Source: Dehalococcoidia bacterium (GTDB lineage: Bacteria > Chloroflexota > Dehalococcoidia > GIF9 > AB-539-J10). Taken from it: DNA of 6,476 nucleotides. Made by a program: the position numbers and the translations under genes. A model generated the notes under the pieces. That model saw only the letters and a list, made by a program, of their open reading frames with translations. It searched no databases and was not told the origin of the DNA. Each line of letters opens with the position of its first letter. Within the stretch, counting starts at the first letter, position 1. Where the stretch lies: assembly GCA_003562555.1 (NCBI GenBank), contig PWUO01000124.1, forward strand, positions 1 to 6,476, written 5' to 3'. Below, piece after piece: positions 1-6,381 of the stretch.

Positions 1-1
1 G

Positions 2-493
2 CTTGAGGGCTATGGCTCTAACGGGGTTGCTGTACTTATCGAGGCATTGTCAGACAATCGCAACCGCACGGTTCAGGAAGTGCGAAGCGTGTTGACCCGT
101 TATGGCGGCAGCCTTGGAGAGGCTGGCTGCGTGTCATGGTTGTTCGATACGCGGGGAGTCATCACGATCGATGCGAGTGATGGGGCGTCCGATGATATTG
201 CCCTGATGGCGATTGACGCCGGAGCGGAGGATGTCAAGACGGATGGCGATTACGTCGAGGTCTACACGGAGCCAGCGCTGATGGGGGATGTACGGCAGGC
301 CCTGGAAAAGGACTTCAGGATCACGTCCGCCGAGGTGTCCCGAATACCTAAGACCTCCGTAATGCTGGATGATTCCAAGGCGAAACAGATAATGGCGTTC
401 CTCGATCAGCTTGACCAGCTCGATGACGTGCAGCGGGTCTATTCCAACGCCGATTTCGCCGAGTCAGCCTTCCAGGACATGGATCAGGCGTAA
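2..493 (+). CDS. yebC: YebC/PmpR (TACO1) family protein, 5' end cut off by the window edge
   Basis: The reading frame is open from base 2, and the 163 visible residues end at TAA 491-493. Family members are about 240-250 residues, so roughly the first 80 are missing. The visible part opens with the family core motif EGYG..GVA, then LSDNRNRT (residues 16-23), GGSLGEAGCVSWLF (about 39-52) and the C-terminal LDDVQRVYSNADF block, all hallmarks of YebC. The family was long annotated as transcriptional regulators (PmpR in Pseudomonas). More recent work on bacterial members, and on mitochondrial TACO1, points to a ribosome-associated role helping translation through difficult stretches such as consecutive prolines. 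The TTG at 47 is an internal Leu codon, not the start. The usual GPGG loop reads GSNG here. ruvC follows after one base, a linkage seen in many bacteria. Identity is very secure; the cellular role rests on family knowledge. Confidence 0.95.
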   Translation, partial: LEGYGSNGVAVLIEALSDNRNRTVQEVRSVLTRYGGSLGEAGCVSWLFDTRGVITIDASDGASDDIALMAIDAGAEDVKTDGDYVEVYTEPALMGDVRQALEKDFRITSAEVSRIPKTSVMLDDSKAKQIMAFLDQLDQLDDVQRVYSNADFAESAFQDMDQA

Positions 494-494
494 C

Positions 495-992
495 ATGATG
501 CGCGTACTTGGTATTGACCCCGGGACAGTCCTTCTAGGCTACGGAGTCGTGGAGGGCGCTTCTGATCCCCGTCTCGTCGAGTGCGGTGTGCTCAAAGCAT
601 CAGCGAAGCTGCCCGTTGAACGCAGGCTGTGCAACCTCTTCGACGGTATGTGCGGTCTCATCGCTGCCTTGCACCCTGATGAGGTAGCCATCGAAGAACC
701 GTTCGTCGGAGTGAACGTGCGGTCTGCGTTCATGGTTGGCCGTGCGCAGTCATTGGCAATACTTGCCGCAGCCAGGTCGGGTCTGCCTGTGTCGTACTAC
801 TCCCCCGCCGAGGTGAAGCGACAGGTCTCGGGATACGGACGGGGGGACAAGGGCCAGGTACGTACAATGGTCATGTTGCAGCTTGGCCTGAAGGACCTGG
901 ATCAGACGATGGACGCGACCGACGCGCTGGCTGTGGCGCTCTGCCACCTGCAGTTGCGTGCCGTGGAGCGCCGGCTGTCAGTGGAGCGGTGA
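495..992 (+). CDS. ruvC: Crossover junction endodeoxyribonuclease RuvC
   Basis: RuvC is the dimeric nuclease that resolves Holliday junctions by paired symmetric cuts, working with the RuvAB branch-migration complex. The 165-residue product is close to the usual length (E. coli 173). The RNase H-like fold and its four acidic metal ligands can be placed: Asp8 in GIDPGT, Glu67 in AIEEPF, Asp140 and Asp143 in DATDALAVAL. Phe70, matching the junction-probing Phe69 of E. coli, is present, as are the basic positions Lys108 and Lys119 in EVKRQVSGYGRGDKGQV. Two ATG codons stand in tandem (495 and 498); either gives a normal N-terminus, and the second would start exactly at MRVLGIDPGT. The start lies 1 nt after the yebC stop with only a weak AGG (486-488) before it, so translation is probably coupled to yebC. 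The frame is open further upstream, but there it overlaps yebC and has no family similarity. Confidence 0.97.
   Translation: MMRVLGIDPGTVLLGYGVVEGASDPRLVECGVLKASAKLPVERRLCNLFDGMCGLIAALHPDEVAIEEPFVGVNVRSAFMVGRAQSLAILAAARSGLPVSYYSPAEVKRQVSGYGRGDKGQVRTMVMLQLGLKDLDQTMDATDALAVALCHLQLRAVERRLSVER
983..986 (+). promoter_or_regulatory. Ribosome binding site of ruvA, inside ruvC
   Basis: GGAG lies within the last codons of ruvC and ends 5 nt before ATG 992. It would be only 2 nt from the in-frame GTG at 989, which is too close, so it decides in favour of ATG 992 as the ruvA start. Confidence 0.65.
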
Positions 993-1573
993 TGATCGCG
1001 TTTCTTGATGGCGTTATCGACTCCAAGGGGGCTGATCACCTGGTCCTCAATGTTGGGGGTATCGGCTTCCTTGTACGAACGTCGACGCGCACGGCAGAAG
1101 ACGCCGGGGCTCCCGGTACGGAAACTGTGTTGCATACCTGCCTCATTATTCGTGACGACAATCCCTTGCTGTATGGCTTCGGCTCAGTGGAGGAGCGTGG
1201 TGTGTTCCTGGAACTGGTGTCGGTCAGTGGAGTCGGTCCACGAGTGGCTGTCGCATTGCTGGGCGCCCTTCGTCCCGCGGAACTCGCCAGCGCTATAGTA
1301 GGAGGCGATACCGCGCTGCTTTCACGCATTCCGGGCGTGGGCAAGAAGACAGCTGCGCGCGTGTGTGTGGAACTCGCCACCAGTATGGAGCGGTACGTGG
1401 CAGCCGGCGACGTGCCGGGCCAGTCCAGCGATTCTGAGGTAGTGGAGGCGCTCATGGCGCTCGGGTACTCCGCACGAGAGGCCATAGGTGCTGCTAAGAG
1501 CATGGCTCCCGATGATGCTGCGCCGTTGGAAGATCGGCTTCGCAGGGCACTGCGGGCCCTCGCCTCCCGGTGA
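992..1573 (+). CDS. ruvA: Holliday junction branch migration protein RuvA
   Basis: RuvA forms the tetramer that grips the four-way junction and recruits the RuvB ring motors. The product has 193 residues (E. coli 203). Domain I (about 1-63) is the OB-fold and contains RDD at 54-56, matching the acidic pin (Glu55/Asp56 in E. coli), followed by LLYGF. Domain II (about 64-135) carries the two helix-hairpin-helix DNA-binding motifs, VSGVGPRVA (78-86) and IPGVGKKTA (113-121). A flexible linker (about 136-146) leads to domain III (147-193), the RuvB-contacting UBA-like domain, with EVVEALMALGYS. All three domains are intact. Its ATG shares a base with the ruvC stop (TGATG), a classic coupled junction. 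ruvB, often the next gene, is not here; uvrB follows after a 45-nt gap with no visible terminator. Confidence 0.97.
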   Translation: MIAFLDGVIDSKGADHLVLNVGGIGFLVRTSTRTAEDAGAPGTETVLHTCLIIRDDNPLLYGFGSVEERGVFLELVSVSGVGPRVAVALLGALRPAELASAIVGGDTALLSRIPGVGKKTAARVCVELATSMERYVAAGDVPGQSSDSEVVEALMALGYSAREAIGAAKSMAPDDAAPLEDRLRRALRALASR

Positions 1574-1618
1574 GCTGCCCCAGGGCCGTGAGAGTTTCCG
1601 GCCTCCGAGAGATTCGTG

Positions 1619-3607
1619 ATGCAGAGACTATTTCATATCACTTCAGATCTGCAGCCCACCGGTGATCAGCCCGAGGCCATCGAGGGTCTCGTGAGCGGCT
1701 TGGACAGCGGCTACCGGGAGCAGACCCTGTTGGGGGTGACGGGAAGCGGGAAGACGTTCACCATGGCGAACATCATTGCCCGCGCACAGCGGCCGACTCT
1801 GGTCATGTGTCACAACAAGACGCTGGCCGCTCAACTTGCGGCGGAGTTTCAGGAGTTCTTTCGGGATAACGCCGTCGGCTATTTCGTAAGCTACTACGAT
1901 TACTATCAGCCCGAGGCGTACATTCCCAGTACGGACACGTACATTGAAAAAGAGACCGATATCAATGAAGAGATAGACCGTCTCCGCCACGCGGCAACCA
2001 AGTCGCTGTTTGAGCGGCGTGATGTGGTTATCGTTGCGTCCGTCTCCTGCATCTACTCACTTGGGTCGCCTGAGGAATACCATAGCTTTGCATTTCCCGT
2101 AACGCGTGGAAAGGCTGTGGGACTGCAGCGGCTGGCCCGCACCCTTGTTGGCATGCAGTATGAGCGGAACGATATCGATCTGACGAGGGGAAGGTTTCGA
2201 GTGCGTGGAGATACGCTGGAACTCTGCCCGGCATATGAGGAAACCGCCGTTCGCATAGAGTTCTGGGGCGATACCGTTGAGCGAATCACGGAACTGGATA
2301 CGGTGAGCGGGGAGTTGCTGGCAGAGTTGGATACTGTTGATATCTATCCTGCCAAGCACTTCGTGACGCCTGACGAGAAGCTGCATGCGGCCATGGCTGA
2401 CATCAGAGTAGAACTGCAGGAACGGGTGGGAGAGTTGCGGGCGCAGGTAAAGGGGCTCGAGGCGCAGCGCCTCGAATCGCGCACCAACTACGACCTCGAG
2501 ATGATGGCAGAGATCGGGTACTGCTCCGGCGTTGAGAACTACTCCAGGCACCTGCAACGCAGAAAGCCGGGCAGTACGCCCTGGACGTTGCTTGACTATT
2601 TTCCTCCTGATTACCTGCTGTTCATTGACGAATCACACATGACACTTCCCCAAATCAGGGGCATGTACCATGGCGATCTGGCGAGGAAACAAGTGCTTGT
2701 CGACCATGGATTCCGGCTACCGTCAGCCATCGACAACCGCCCGTTGCACTTCGAGGAGTTCACCGAGCGCATCAACCAGGTGATCTACGTATCGGCCACT
2801 CCTCGAGAATACGAACTCGCCAGAAGCCAGCAGATATGTGAACAGCTTGTTCGTCCCACCGGCTTGCTGGAGCCGACGGTTGAAGTGAGGCCGACCGCGG
2901 GTCAGGTCGATGATCTCATAGGCGAGATTCGTAAGCGAGTTGGCAAAGGGGAGCGGTGCCTTGTCACCACACTGACGAAGCGTATGGCCGAAGACCTTAG
3001 TGAGTATCTCGCTGAGATGGACATCAAGACGCACTACATCCATTCAGAGGTGGATACACTTGAGCGAATACGGATTCTGCGTGACCTGCGCCTCGGCACC
3101 TACGACGTCGTGGTTGGCATCAACCTCCTGCGGGAGGGGTTGGATCTACCCGAGGTCAGTCTTGTCGCCATCCTGGACGCGGACAGGGAAGGGTACCTTC
3201 GCTCTGCCGAGGCGCTCATCCAGACCATCGGCCGGGCGGCACGTCACGTGAATGCACATGCGGTGCTGTATGCGGACAACGTGACGAAGTCGATGCGAAC
3301 TGCGATAGACGAGACGAGCAGGCGGCGGGCCGTGCAGGAGGAGTACAACAGGACTCACGGAATCACACCGCAGGGTGTGTCCAAGGCGATCAGGGATATC
3401 GCCTGGCAGGTTGAGAAGATAGCAGAACCTTTGCGCGAGTACGGCGATCGTCCTGCCACAGCCCGTGAGCTCAACGCGTTGCTCAAGCAGATGGAGCGTG
3501 AGATGAAACAGGCTGCACGAGACCTCGAGTTTGAGAGGGCGGCCCTGATTCGCGATCGGATTATCGAGTTGCGGAAGGAATCACAAGGCCTGTACCTCAA
3601 ACGGTAA
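1619..3607 (+). CDS. uvrB: UvrABC system protein B (excinuclease subunit)
   Basis: UvrB is the damage-verifying helicase-like subunit of nucleotide excision repair: UvrA loads it at lesions and it then recruits the UvrC nuclease. The 662-residue product is full length (E. coli 673). In order: the TGDQPEAI N-terminal motif (about 14-21); Walker A GVTGSGKT (39-46); the damage-probing beta-hairpin region around YYDYYQPEAYIP (92-103); the UvrA-contacting domain (about 150-250); LEAQRLESRT (280-289); the Walker B/DEAD-like IDES (336-339); YVSATP (390-395); motifs V and VI in GINLLREGLDLPEV (500-513) and QTIGRAAR (535-542); and the C-terminal UVR helical hairpin (about 619-654) that binds UvrC. ATG 1619 is preferred over GTG 1616 because GAGAG (1607-1611) is better spaced for it. 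No SOS-box-like operator of the E. coli or Bacillus type is visible upstream, so expression probably comes with ruvCA. Confidence 0.98.
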   Translation: MQRLFHITSDLQPTGDQPEAIEGLVSGLDSGYREQTLLGVTGSGKTFTMANIIARAQRPTLVMCHNKTLAAQLAAEFQEFFRDNAVGYFVSYYDYYQPEAYIPSTDTYIEKETDINEEIDRLRHAATKSLFERRDVVIVASVSCIYSLGSPEEYHSFAFPVTRGKAVGLQRLARTLVGMQYERNDIDLTRGRFRVRGDTLELCPAYEETAVRIEFWGDTVERITELDTVSGELLAELDTVDIYPAKHFVTPDEKLHAAMADIRVELQERVGELRAQVKGLEAQRLESRTNYDLEMMAEIGYCSGVENYSRHLQRRKPGSTPWTLLDYFPPDYLLFIDESHMTLPQIRGMYHGDLARKQVLVDHGFRLPSAIDNRPLHFEEFTERINQVIYVSATPREYELARSQQICEQLVRPTGLLEPTVEVRPTAGQVDDLIGEIRKRVGKGERCLVTTLTKRMAEDLSEYLAEMDIKTHYIHSEVDTLERIRILRDLRLGTYDVVVGINLLREGLDLPEVSLVAILDADREGYLRSAEALIQTIGRAARHVNAHAVLYADNVTKSMRTAIDETSRRRAVQEEYNRTHGITPQGVSKAIRDIAWQVEKIAEPLREYGDRPATARELNALLKQMEREMKQAARDLEFERAALIRDRIIELRKESQGLYLKR

Positions 3608-3645
3608 GTTCTGCGGACTATTTGCCCACTTTGCACGCCTGATTC

Positions 3646-3676
3646 GTGACTAATTGCTGTCCCTCCATGGTAGACT
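3646..3676 (+). promoter_or_regulatory. Possible extended -10 promoter upstream of pepA
   Basis: TGG-TAGACT (3668-3676) fits the extended -10 form TGn-TAnnnT, with 4 of 6 bases matching TATAAT. GTGACT (3646-3651) matches TTGACA at 4 of 6 bases, with a long 19-nt spacer. It lies in the gap after uvrB. Transcription would begin near 3683 and pass through the palindrome at 3691-3702. Pattern match by eye only. Confidence 0.25.
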
Positions 3677-3690
3677 GCTATCCGAAAAGT

Positions 3691-3702
3691 ATCGCATGCG
3701 AT
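3691..3702. repeat. Perfect 12-bp palindrome before pepA
   Basis: ATCGCATGCGAT equals its own reverse complement and cannot be extended on either side. It lies in the gap between uvrB and pepA, just upstream of one candidate promoter and just downstream of the other, so it could be an operator for a dimeric regulator. One or two such 12-mers are expected by chance in a window this long, so function is only a suggestion. The palindrome itself is certain. Confidence 0.5.
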
Positions 3703-3705
3703 GTC

Positions 3706-3734
3706 TTCTAATGGTGACACAAAGAGGGTACAAT
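3706..3734 (+). promoter_or_regulatory. Possible sigma70-type promoter of pepA
   Basis: TACAAT (3729-3734) matches the -10 consensus at 5 of 6 bases. TTCTAA (3706-3711) is a poor -35 (3 of 6) at the ideal 17-nt spacing. Transcription would begin near 3741 and give a leader of about 26 nt, which fits a start at GTG 3767 with its Shine-Dalgarno site, and rules out ATG 3701 on that transcript. Confidence 0.3.
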
Positions 3735-3750
3735 TACGGGTTCGAGGTCC

Positions 3751-3758
3751 GGAAGGAG
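3751..3758 (+). promoter_or_regulatory. Strong Shine-Dalgarno site of pepA
   Basis: GGAAGGAG ends 8 nt before the in-frame GTG at 3767. It is the best ribosome binding site among the genes here, and it decides the pepA start against ATG 3701, which has only a weak purine stretch (GAAAAG, 3683-3688) at a poor distance. Confidence 0.7.
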
Positions 3759-3766
3759 TCAGATAC

Positions 3767-5263
3767 GTGAGGATTGAGGTTACTGCCGGCGATATCACTA
3801 CCACACAGGTCGACGGGATAATCGTCAGCCTGTGTGAAGATTCTAAGCGTGACGGAGTGTCAACCGCAGCTGTGGTTGAGGTCGACAGGCTGTTGGGGGG
3901 CGCCATAGGCTCGCTGCTGGACTCCAACGGCATCAAGGGTAAGCCAAACGAAGTCACGGTGCTGCACACGCTGGGCCGACTCCCCTCGAAGATCGTGGCG
4001 ATCTGCGGTCTTGGCAAACAAGGCGAGGTAACCATCGATCGTGTTCGTGATGCAGTTGCTGAAGGCTGCAGGGCCTTGCGTCGGCTTGGCTGTGTGAGTG
4101 TTGGAACCACTCTTGTAGGCGCAGGAACCGTCGGGCTCAGCCAGGCGGACTGTGCGCATGCGATAGCAGAAGGAGCAGTGCTTGGTCTGTACACGTTCAC
4201 GAGGTACAGGGCGCCAGAAGGTGGCGATGTGAATCGCGTGACTTTGGTGGTGCGTGAACAGGCAGTCGTTGATGAACTCGCCACTGCCGTTGATGGTGGT
4301 GCAGTGCTTGCTGAAGCCACGAATCTGGCAAGGGACATGGTGAATGAGCCCGGGAACTACATGACGCCATCCCGAATGGCGGAGATCGCACAGGATGTTG
4401 CTGCCAGGTGCGGTTTGGGTGTGACCGTCCTCGACAAGGATGACATGGTGTCGATGGGCATGGGCGCACTCCTGGGAGTGGCGCAGGGAAGCGCCGAACC
4501 GCCGAAGTTCATTCGTCTGGACTACGATGGGGGAGGCGCGGATAGTCCACGTACCGCGCTTATCGGTAAGGCGATCACATTCGACTCGGGCGGCATTTCG
4601 ATCAAGCCATCTGAAGGACTGGCGGAGATGAAGGATGACATGGCGGGAGGTGCTGCGGTCATCGCGGCGATGTCAGCCATCGCTCGAATGAAGCTCACAT
4701 CAAACGTGACAGGGTTGATTCCCGCCACCGAGAATCTGCCTGGAGGTCGTGCATTCCGTCCCGGCGATGTGCTGAAGTCTTTGAGTGGCAAGACCATCGA
4801 GATTATCAGTACGGATGCCGAGGGCCGACTGCTCCTCGCCGATGCCATAAGCTATGCCATCAACGAAGGGATGTCCCCGTTGATAGATGTTGCCACGCTG
4901 ACCGGGGCCTGTCGGGTGGCGCTCGGCACAATTTACAGCGGGGTATTCAGCAACAATGATGATGTTGCGGCAAGGTTTCTGGAGGCGTCGTTCAGGAGTG
5001 GTGAGCGTATGTGGCGAATGCCTCTGGCGGACGAATACCGGGAGTTGAACAAGAGCCAGATCGCTGACATCAAGAATACCGGCAACCGCTATGGCGGGGC
5101 GATAACTGCCGCGCTGTTTGTGTCCGAATTCGCGGGCAGCACCCCGTGGCTGCATGCGGATATCGCGGGCACGTCCAATAGCACCAAAGATAGTGGTGTG
5201 GTAGTAAAGGGAGCCACTGGAGTGCCGGTGCGAACACTTTTCGAATTTGTGAGAGGTGGGTGA
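3767..5263 (+). CDS. pepA: Leucyl aminopeptidase, peptidase family M17
   Basis: This is a cytosolic two-metal aminopeptidase, normally a hexamer, that removes N-terminal residues from peptides; some members also bind DNA. From GTG 3767 the product has 498 residues, the usual family length, and starts with the canonical RIEVTAGDITTTQVDGIIVS. The N-terminal macro-like domain covers about 1-165 and the catalytic domain about 170-498. Two-metal ligands and catalytic residues can be placed: Lys268 (GKAITFD), Asp273 and Lys280 (TFDSGGISIKPSEG), Asp291 (MKDDMAGGAA), Asp350, Glu352 and Arg354 (TDAEGRL). DVATLTGAC (about 374-382) is also typical. The PROSITE-type signature NTDAEGRL reads STDAEGRL (Ser348), and the usual GKG before TFD reads GKA. 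A longer version from ATG 3701 would add 22 residues unlike other family members and would overlap the candidate promoter. It probably has its own promoter in the 159-nt gap after uvrB. Family assignment is secure; substrate range cannot be read from sequence. Confidence 0.95.
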   Translation: MRIEVTAGDITTTQVDGIIVSLCEDSKRDGVSTAAVVEVDRLLGGAIGSLLDSNGIKGKPNEVTVLHTLGRLPSKIVAICGLGKQGEVTIDRVRDAVAEGCRALRRLGCVSVGTTLVGAGTVGLSQADCAHAIAEGAVLGLYTFTRYRAPEGGDVNRVTLVVREQAVVDELATAVDGGAVLAEATNLARDMVNEPGNYMTPSRMAEIAQDVAARCGLGVTVLDKDDMVSMGMGALLGVAQGSAEPPKFIRLDYDGGGADSPRTALIGKAITFDSGGISIKPSEGLAEMKDDMAGGAAVIAAMSAIARMKLTSNVTGLIPATENLPGGRAFRPGDVLKSLSGKTIEIISTDAEGRLLLADAISYAINEGMSPLIDVATLTGACRVALGTIYSGVFSNNDDVAARFLEASFRSGERMWRMPLADEYRELNKSQIADIKNTGNRYGGAITAALFVSEFAGSTPWLHADIAGTSNSTKDSGVVVKGATGVPVRTLFEFVRGG

Positions 5264-5321
5264 CCTGGAGACCTTCCCGCTGTAATGGGACGTTCGGTGC
5301 CGTACCTGGCGCGTAGTGGCA

Positions 5322-6074
5322 ATGGCAAGCATATTTGAGGCTTCGAGCTTCCGGTTCAGCCCCCCACCACAGTTGGCGTGGGCACGCAGGGTGCTGATTA
5401 AGCCCTTCGCGTCCATTCCTGCACCCTACCCGGTTACCACCAGCCCCGAGCTCATCGAGAATATCGTCTCGGGTATCCGCAGGGTCACCGACGCTGAGAT
5501 ACTGATAGCCGATGGCACGCGAAACGGTACCCCCATATACCCTATCTATGAGACGTTGAAGTACGAATTCAATCGGGTCCTGCTTCTGGATGTGAAAGAC
5601 TCGATCTTCCTCGAGCTTGAGAACCCGCTCCTTGAGTTCTTCGCGACGGCAACGTTTTGGGTGCCCAACCTGGTCCTTCGAAGCGACTTCCTTATTAGTG
5701 TCGCACCCTTCCATGTAGCCGAGGGTAAGGGTCGGTTCACGATAGCCAATCTGCTTGGCCTGCTGCCTCTTAGTACGAAGAAGGGGCATGATACTCCGGA
5801 GTACCAGGGCTTGAAGGGACTGGATACTGAAAGAGTGCTTGCCGACCTGTATTTCACGTTGCCTTTCGACATGGCTGTGCTTGAGGCGCGGCAGAGACTC
5901 GACTATGACGATGATCCGTTGTCAGGCACGCCTACGCACTACGGTAAAATCATCGTAGGTGAACCTTACGAAGTGGATACGGTGGCCGCCCGCCTGATGG
6001 GAGAGCAGCCTGAGCACCTCGCGTTGATTGAACGTGGCCGGCAGATACTCACCGAGGTCAGCCCCGGTCAGTAG
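5322..6074 (+). CDS. DUF362-family protein, function unknown
   Basis: The 250-residue product resembles the DUF362 family (PF04015), whose biochemical role is largely undefined and which is sometimes fused to ferredoxin domains. The match rests on VLIKP (24-28), TTSPELIENIV (39-49) followed by a segment ending IADG (about 61-64), ISVAPFHV with GKGRFTIANLLGL (about 125-147), and the C-terminal YGKIIVGEPYEVDTVAARLMG (207-227), which fits the family's end motif. The middle motif is divergent: the usual Lys-Thr-His and Lys-Asn positions are not evident, though His131 and Asn143 remain. There are no cysteines, so it carries no iron-sulfur cluster. No signal peptide or clear membrane segment is seen. 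ATG 5322 is chosen; GTG 5316 is the only alternative (stop at 5283-5285), and neither has a good ribosome binding site. It lies 58 nt after pepA without an obvious terminator, so it may be co-transcribed. Confidence 0.75.
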   Translation: MASIFEASSFRFSPPPQLAWARRVLIKPFASIPAPYPVTTSPELIENIVSGIRRVTDAEILIADGTRNGTPIYPIYETLKYEFNRVLLLDVKDSIFLELENPLLEFFATATFWVPNLVLRSDFLISVAPFHVAEGKGRFTIANLLGLLPLSTKKGHDTPEYQGLKGLDTERVLADLYFTLPFDMAVLEARQRLDYDDDPLSGTPTHYGKIIVGEPYEVDTVAARLMGEQPEHLALIERGRQILTEVSPGQ

Positions 6075-6346
6075 CGAATCGTGAAGTCCTCGATGGGCAC
6101 ATCGGTGTCAATGATCTCGGACGATACTCCGGTCACCATTGCGCCGGCAGGGCCGGTTCGCAACTGGTCGATGAGAAGATCAAGGACCTGACTGTCGCCG
6201 CAGGCAACGATCTCCACTTCGTCTCGTTGATGAAGGTTGCGCACATGGCCGGTGATTCCCAGGGCGGCGGCCTGCCTCGCCACGTACGCGCGATAACCAA
6301 CGCCCTGGACTCGTCCTCGAACGACTATCCGCAGTCCGCTCATCAT
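6068..6346 (-). CDS. acyP: Acylphosphatase
   Basis: A small cytosolic enzyme that hydrolyses the carboxyl-phosphate bond of acylphosphates. The 92-residue product has the family length and fold motifs: VRGRVQGVGYR (9-19) forms the phosphate-binding loop with catalytic Arg19, and Asn37 in GHVRN lies exactly 18 residues on, as in human Arg23/Asn41. The C-terminus FTIRY matches the conserved SIRY-like end. Two details differ from the commonest form: GHVRN for GWVRN, and QRDEVEI where many members have a Gly-containing turn before the V-E strand. Both catalytic residues are kept, so activity is expected. Tandem ATGs at 6346 and 6343 leave the start uncertain by one residue. It converges on the DUF362 gene with a 7-bp overlap. 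Upstream, the AGGAA on the coding strand (6366-6370) is too far away to be a good binding site, so it may depend on transcription or translation from a gene further right. Confidence 0.93.
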   Translation of the reverse strand: MMSGLRIVVRGRVQGVGYRAYVARQAAALGITGHVRNLHQRDEVEIVACGDSQVLDLLIDQLRTGPAGAMVTGVSSEIIDTDVPIEDFTIRY

Positions 6347-6381
6347 CCACTTGGCCCGGTGAAGGTTCCTGCTGATTGATT

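Noticed and set aside
47..493. TTG at 47 as the start of the yebC gene
   Set aside because: The frame is open back to base 2 and the residues before it (EGYG..GVAVLIEA) are core family sequence, so the codon is an internal Leu and the gene is cut by the window edge.
411..494. Upstream extension of ruvC inside yebC
   Set aside because: The 28 extra codons overlap the conserved yebC C-terminus and do not resemble RuvC, whose family start is at MRVLGIDPGT.
1574..1618. Search for a terminator, promoter or SOS box between ruvA and uvrB
   Set aside because: The 45-nt gap shows no T-tailed hairpin, no CTGT-N8-ACAG or CGAAC-N4-GTTCG box, and no convincing -35/-10 pair.
2457..2475. Inverted repeat with 9-bp arms around one base (TCGAGGCGC and GCGCCTCGA), possible hairpin
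   Set aside because: It lies inside uvrB and encodes the conserved LEAQRLES stretch, so protein constraint explains it; there is no T-run or other sign of a terminator.
1611..3649. GATTCGTGA occurs before uvrB (1611-1619) and before pepA (3641-3649)
   Set aside because: A nine-base match found twice, at different distances from the starts and without extended similarity; likely chance.
3355..4338. Long - strand open frame of 327 codons across the uvrB end and pepA start
   Set aside because: It spans two genes and the gap between them, its product is a Ser/Thr/Ala-rich string with no recognisable motif, and it is explained as an antisense shadow.
5264..5321. Short GTGCC/GGCGC inverted repeat between pepA and the DUF362 gene as a terminator
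   Set aside because: Five base pairs including a G-T pair and no following T-run; too weak to support.
5070..5789. Long - strand open frame of 239 codons across the pepA/DUF362 junction
   Set aside because: Antisense to two clear coding regions and without family motifs; a shadow.
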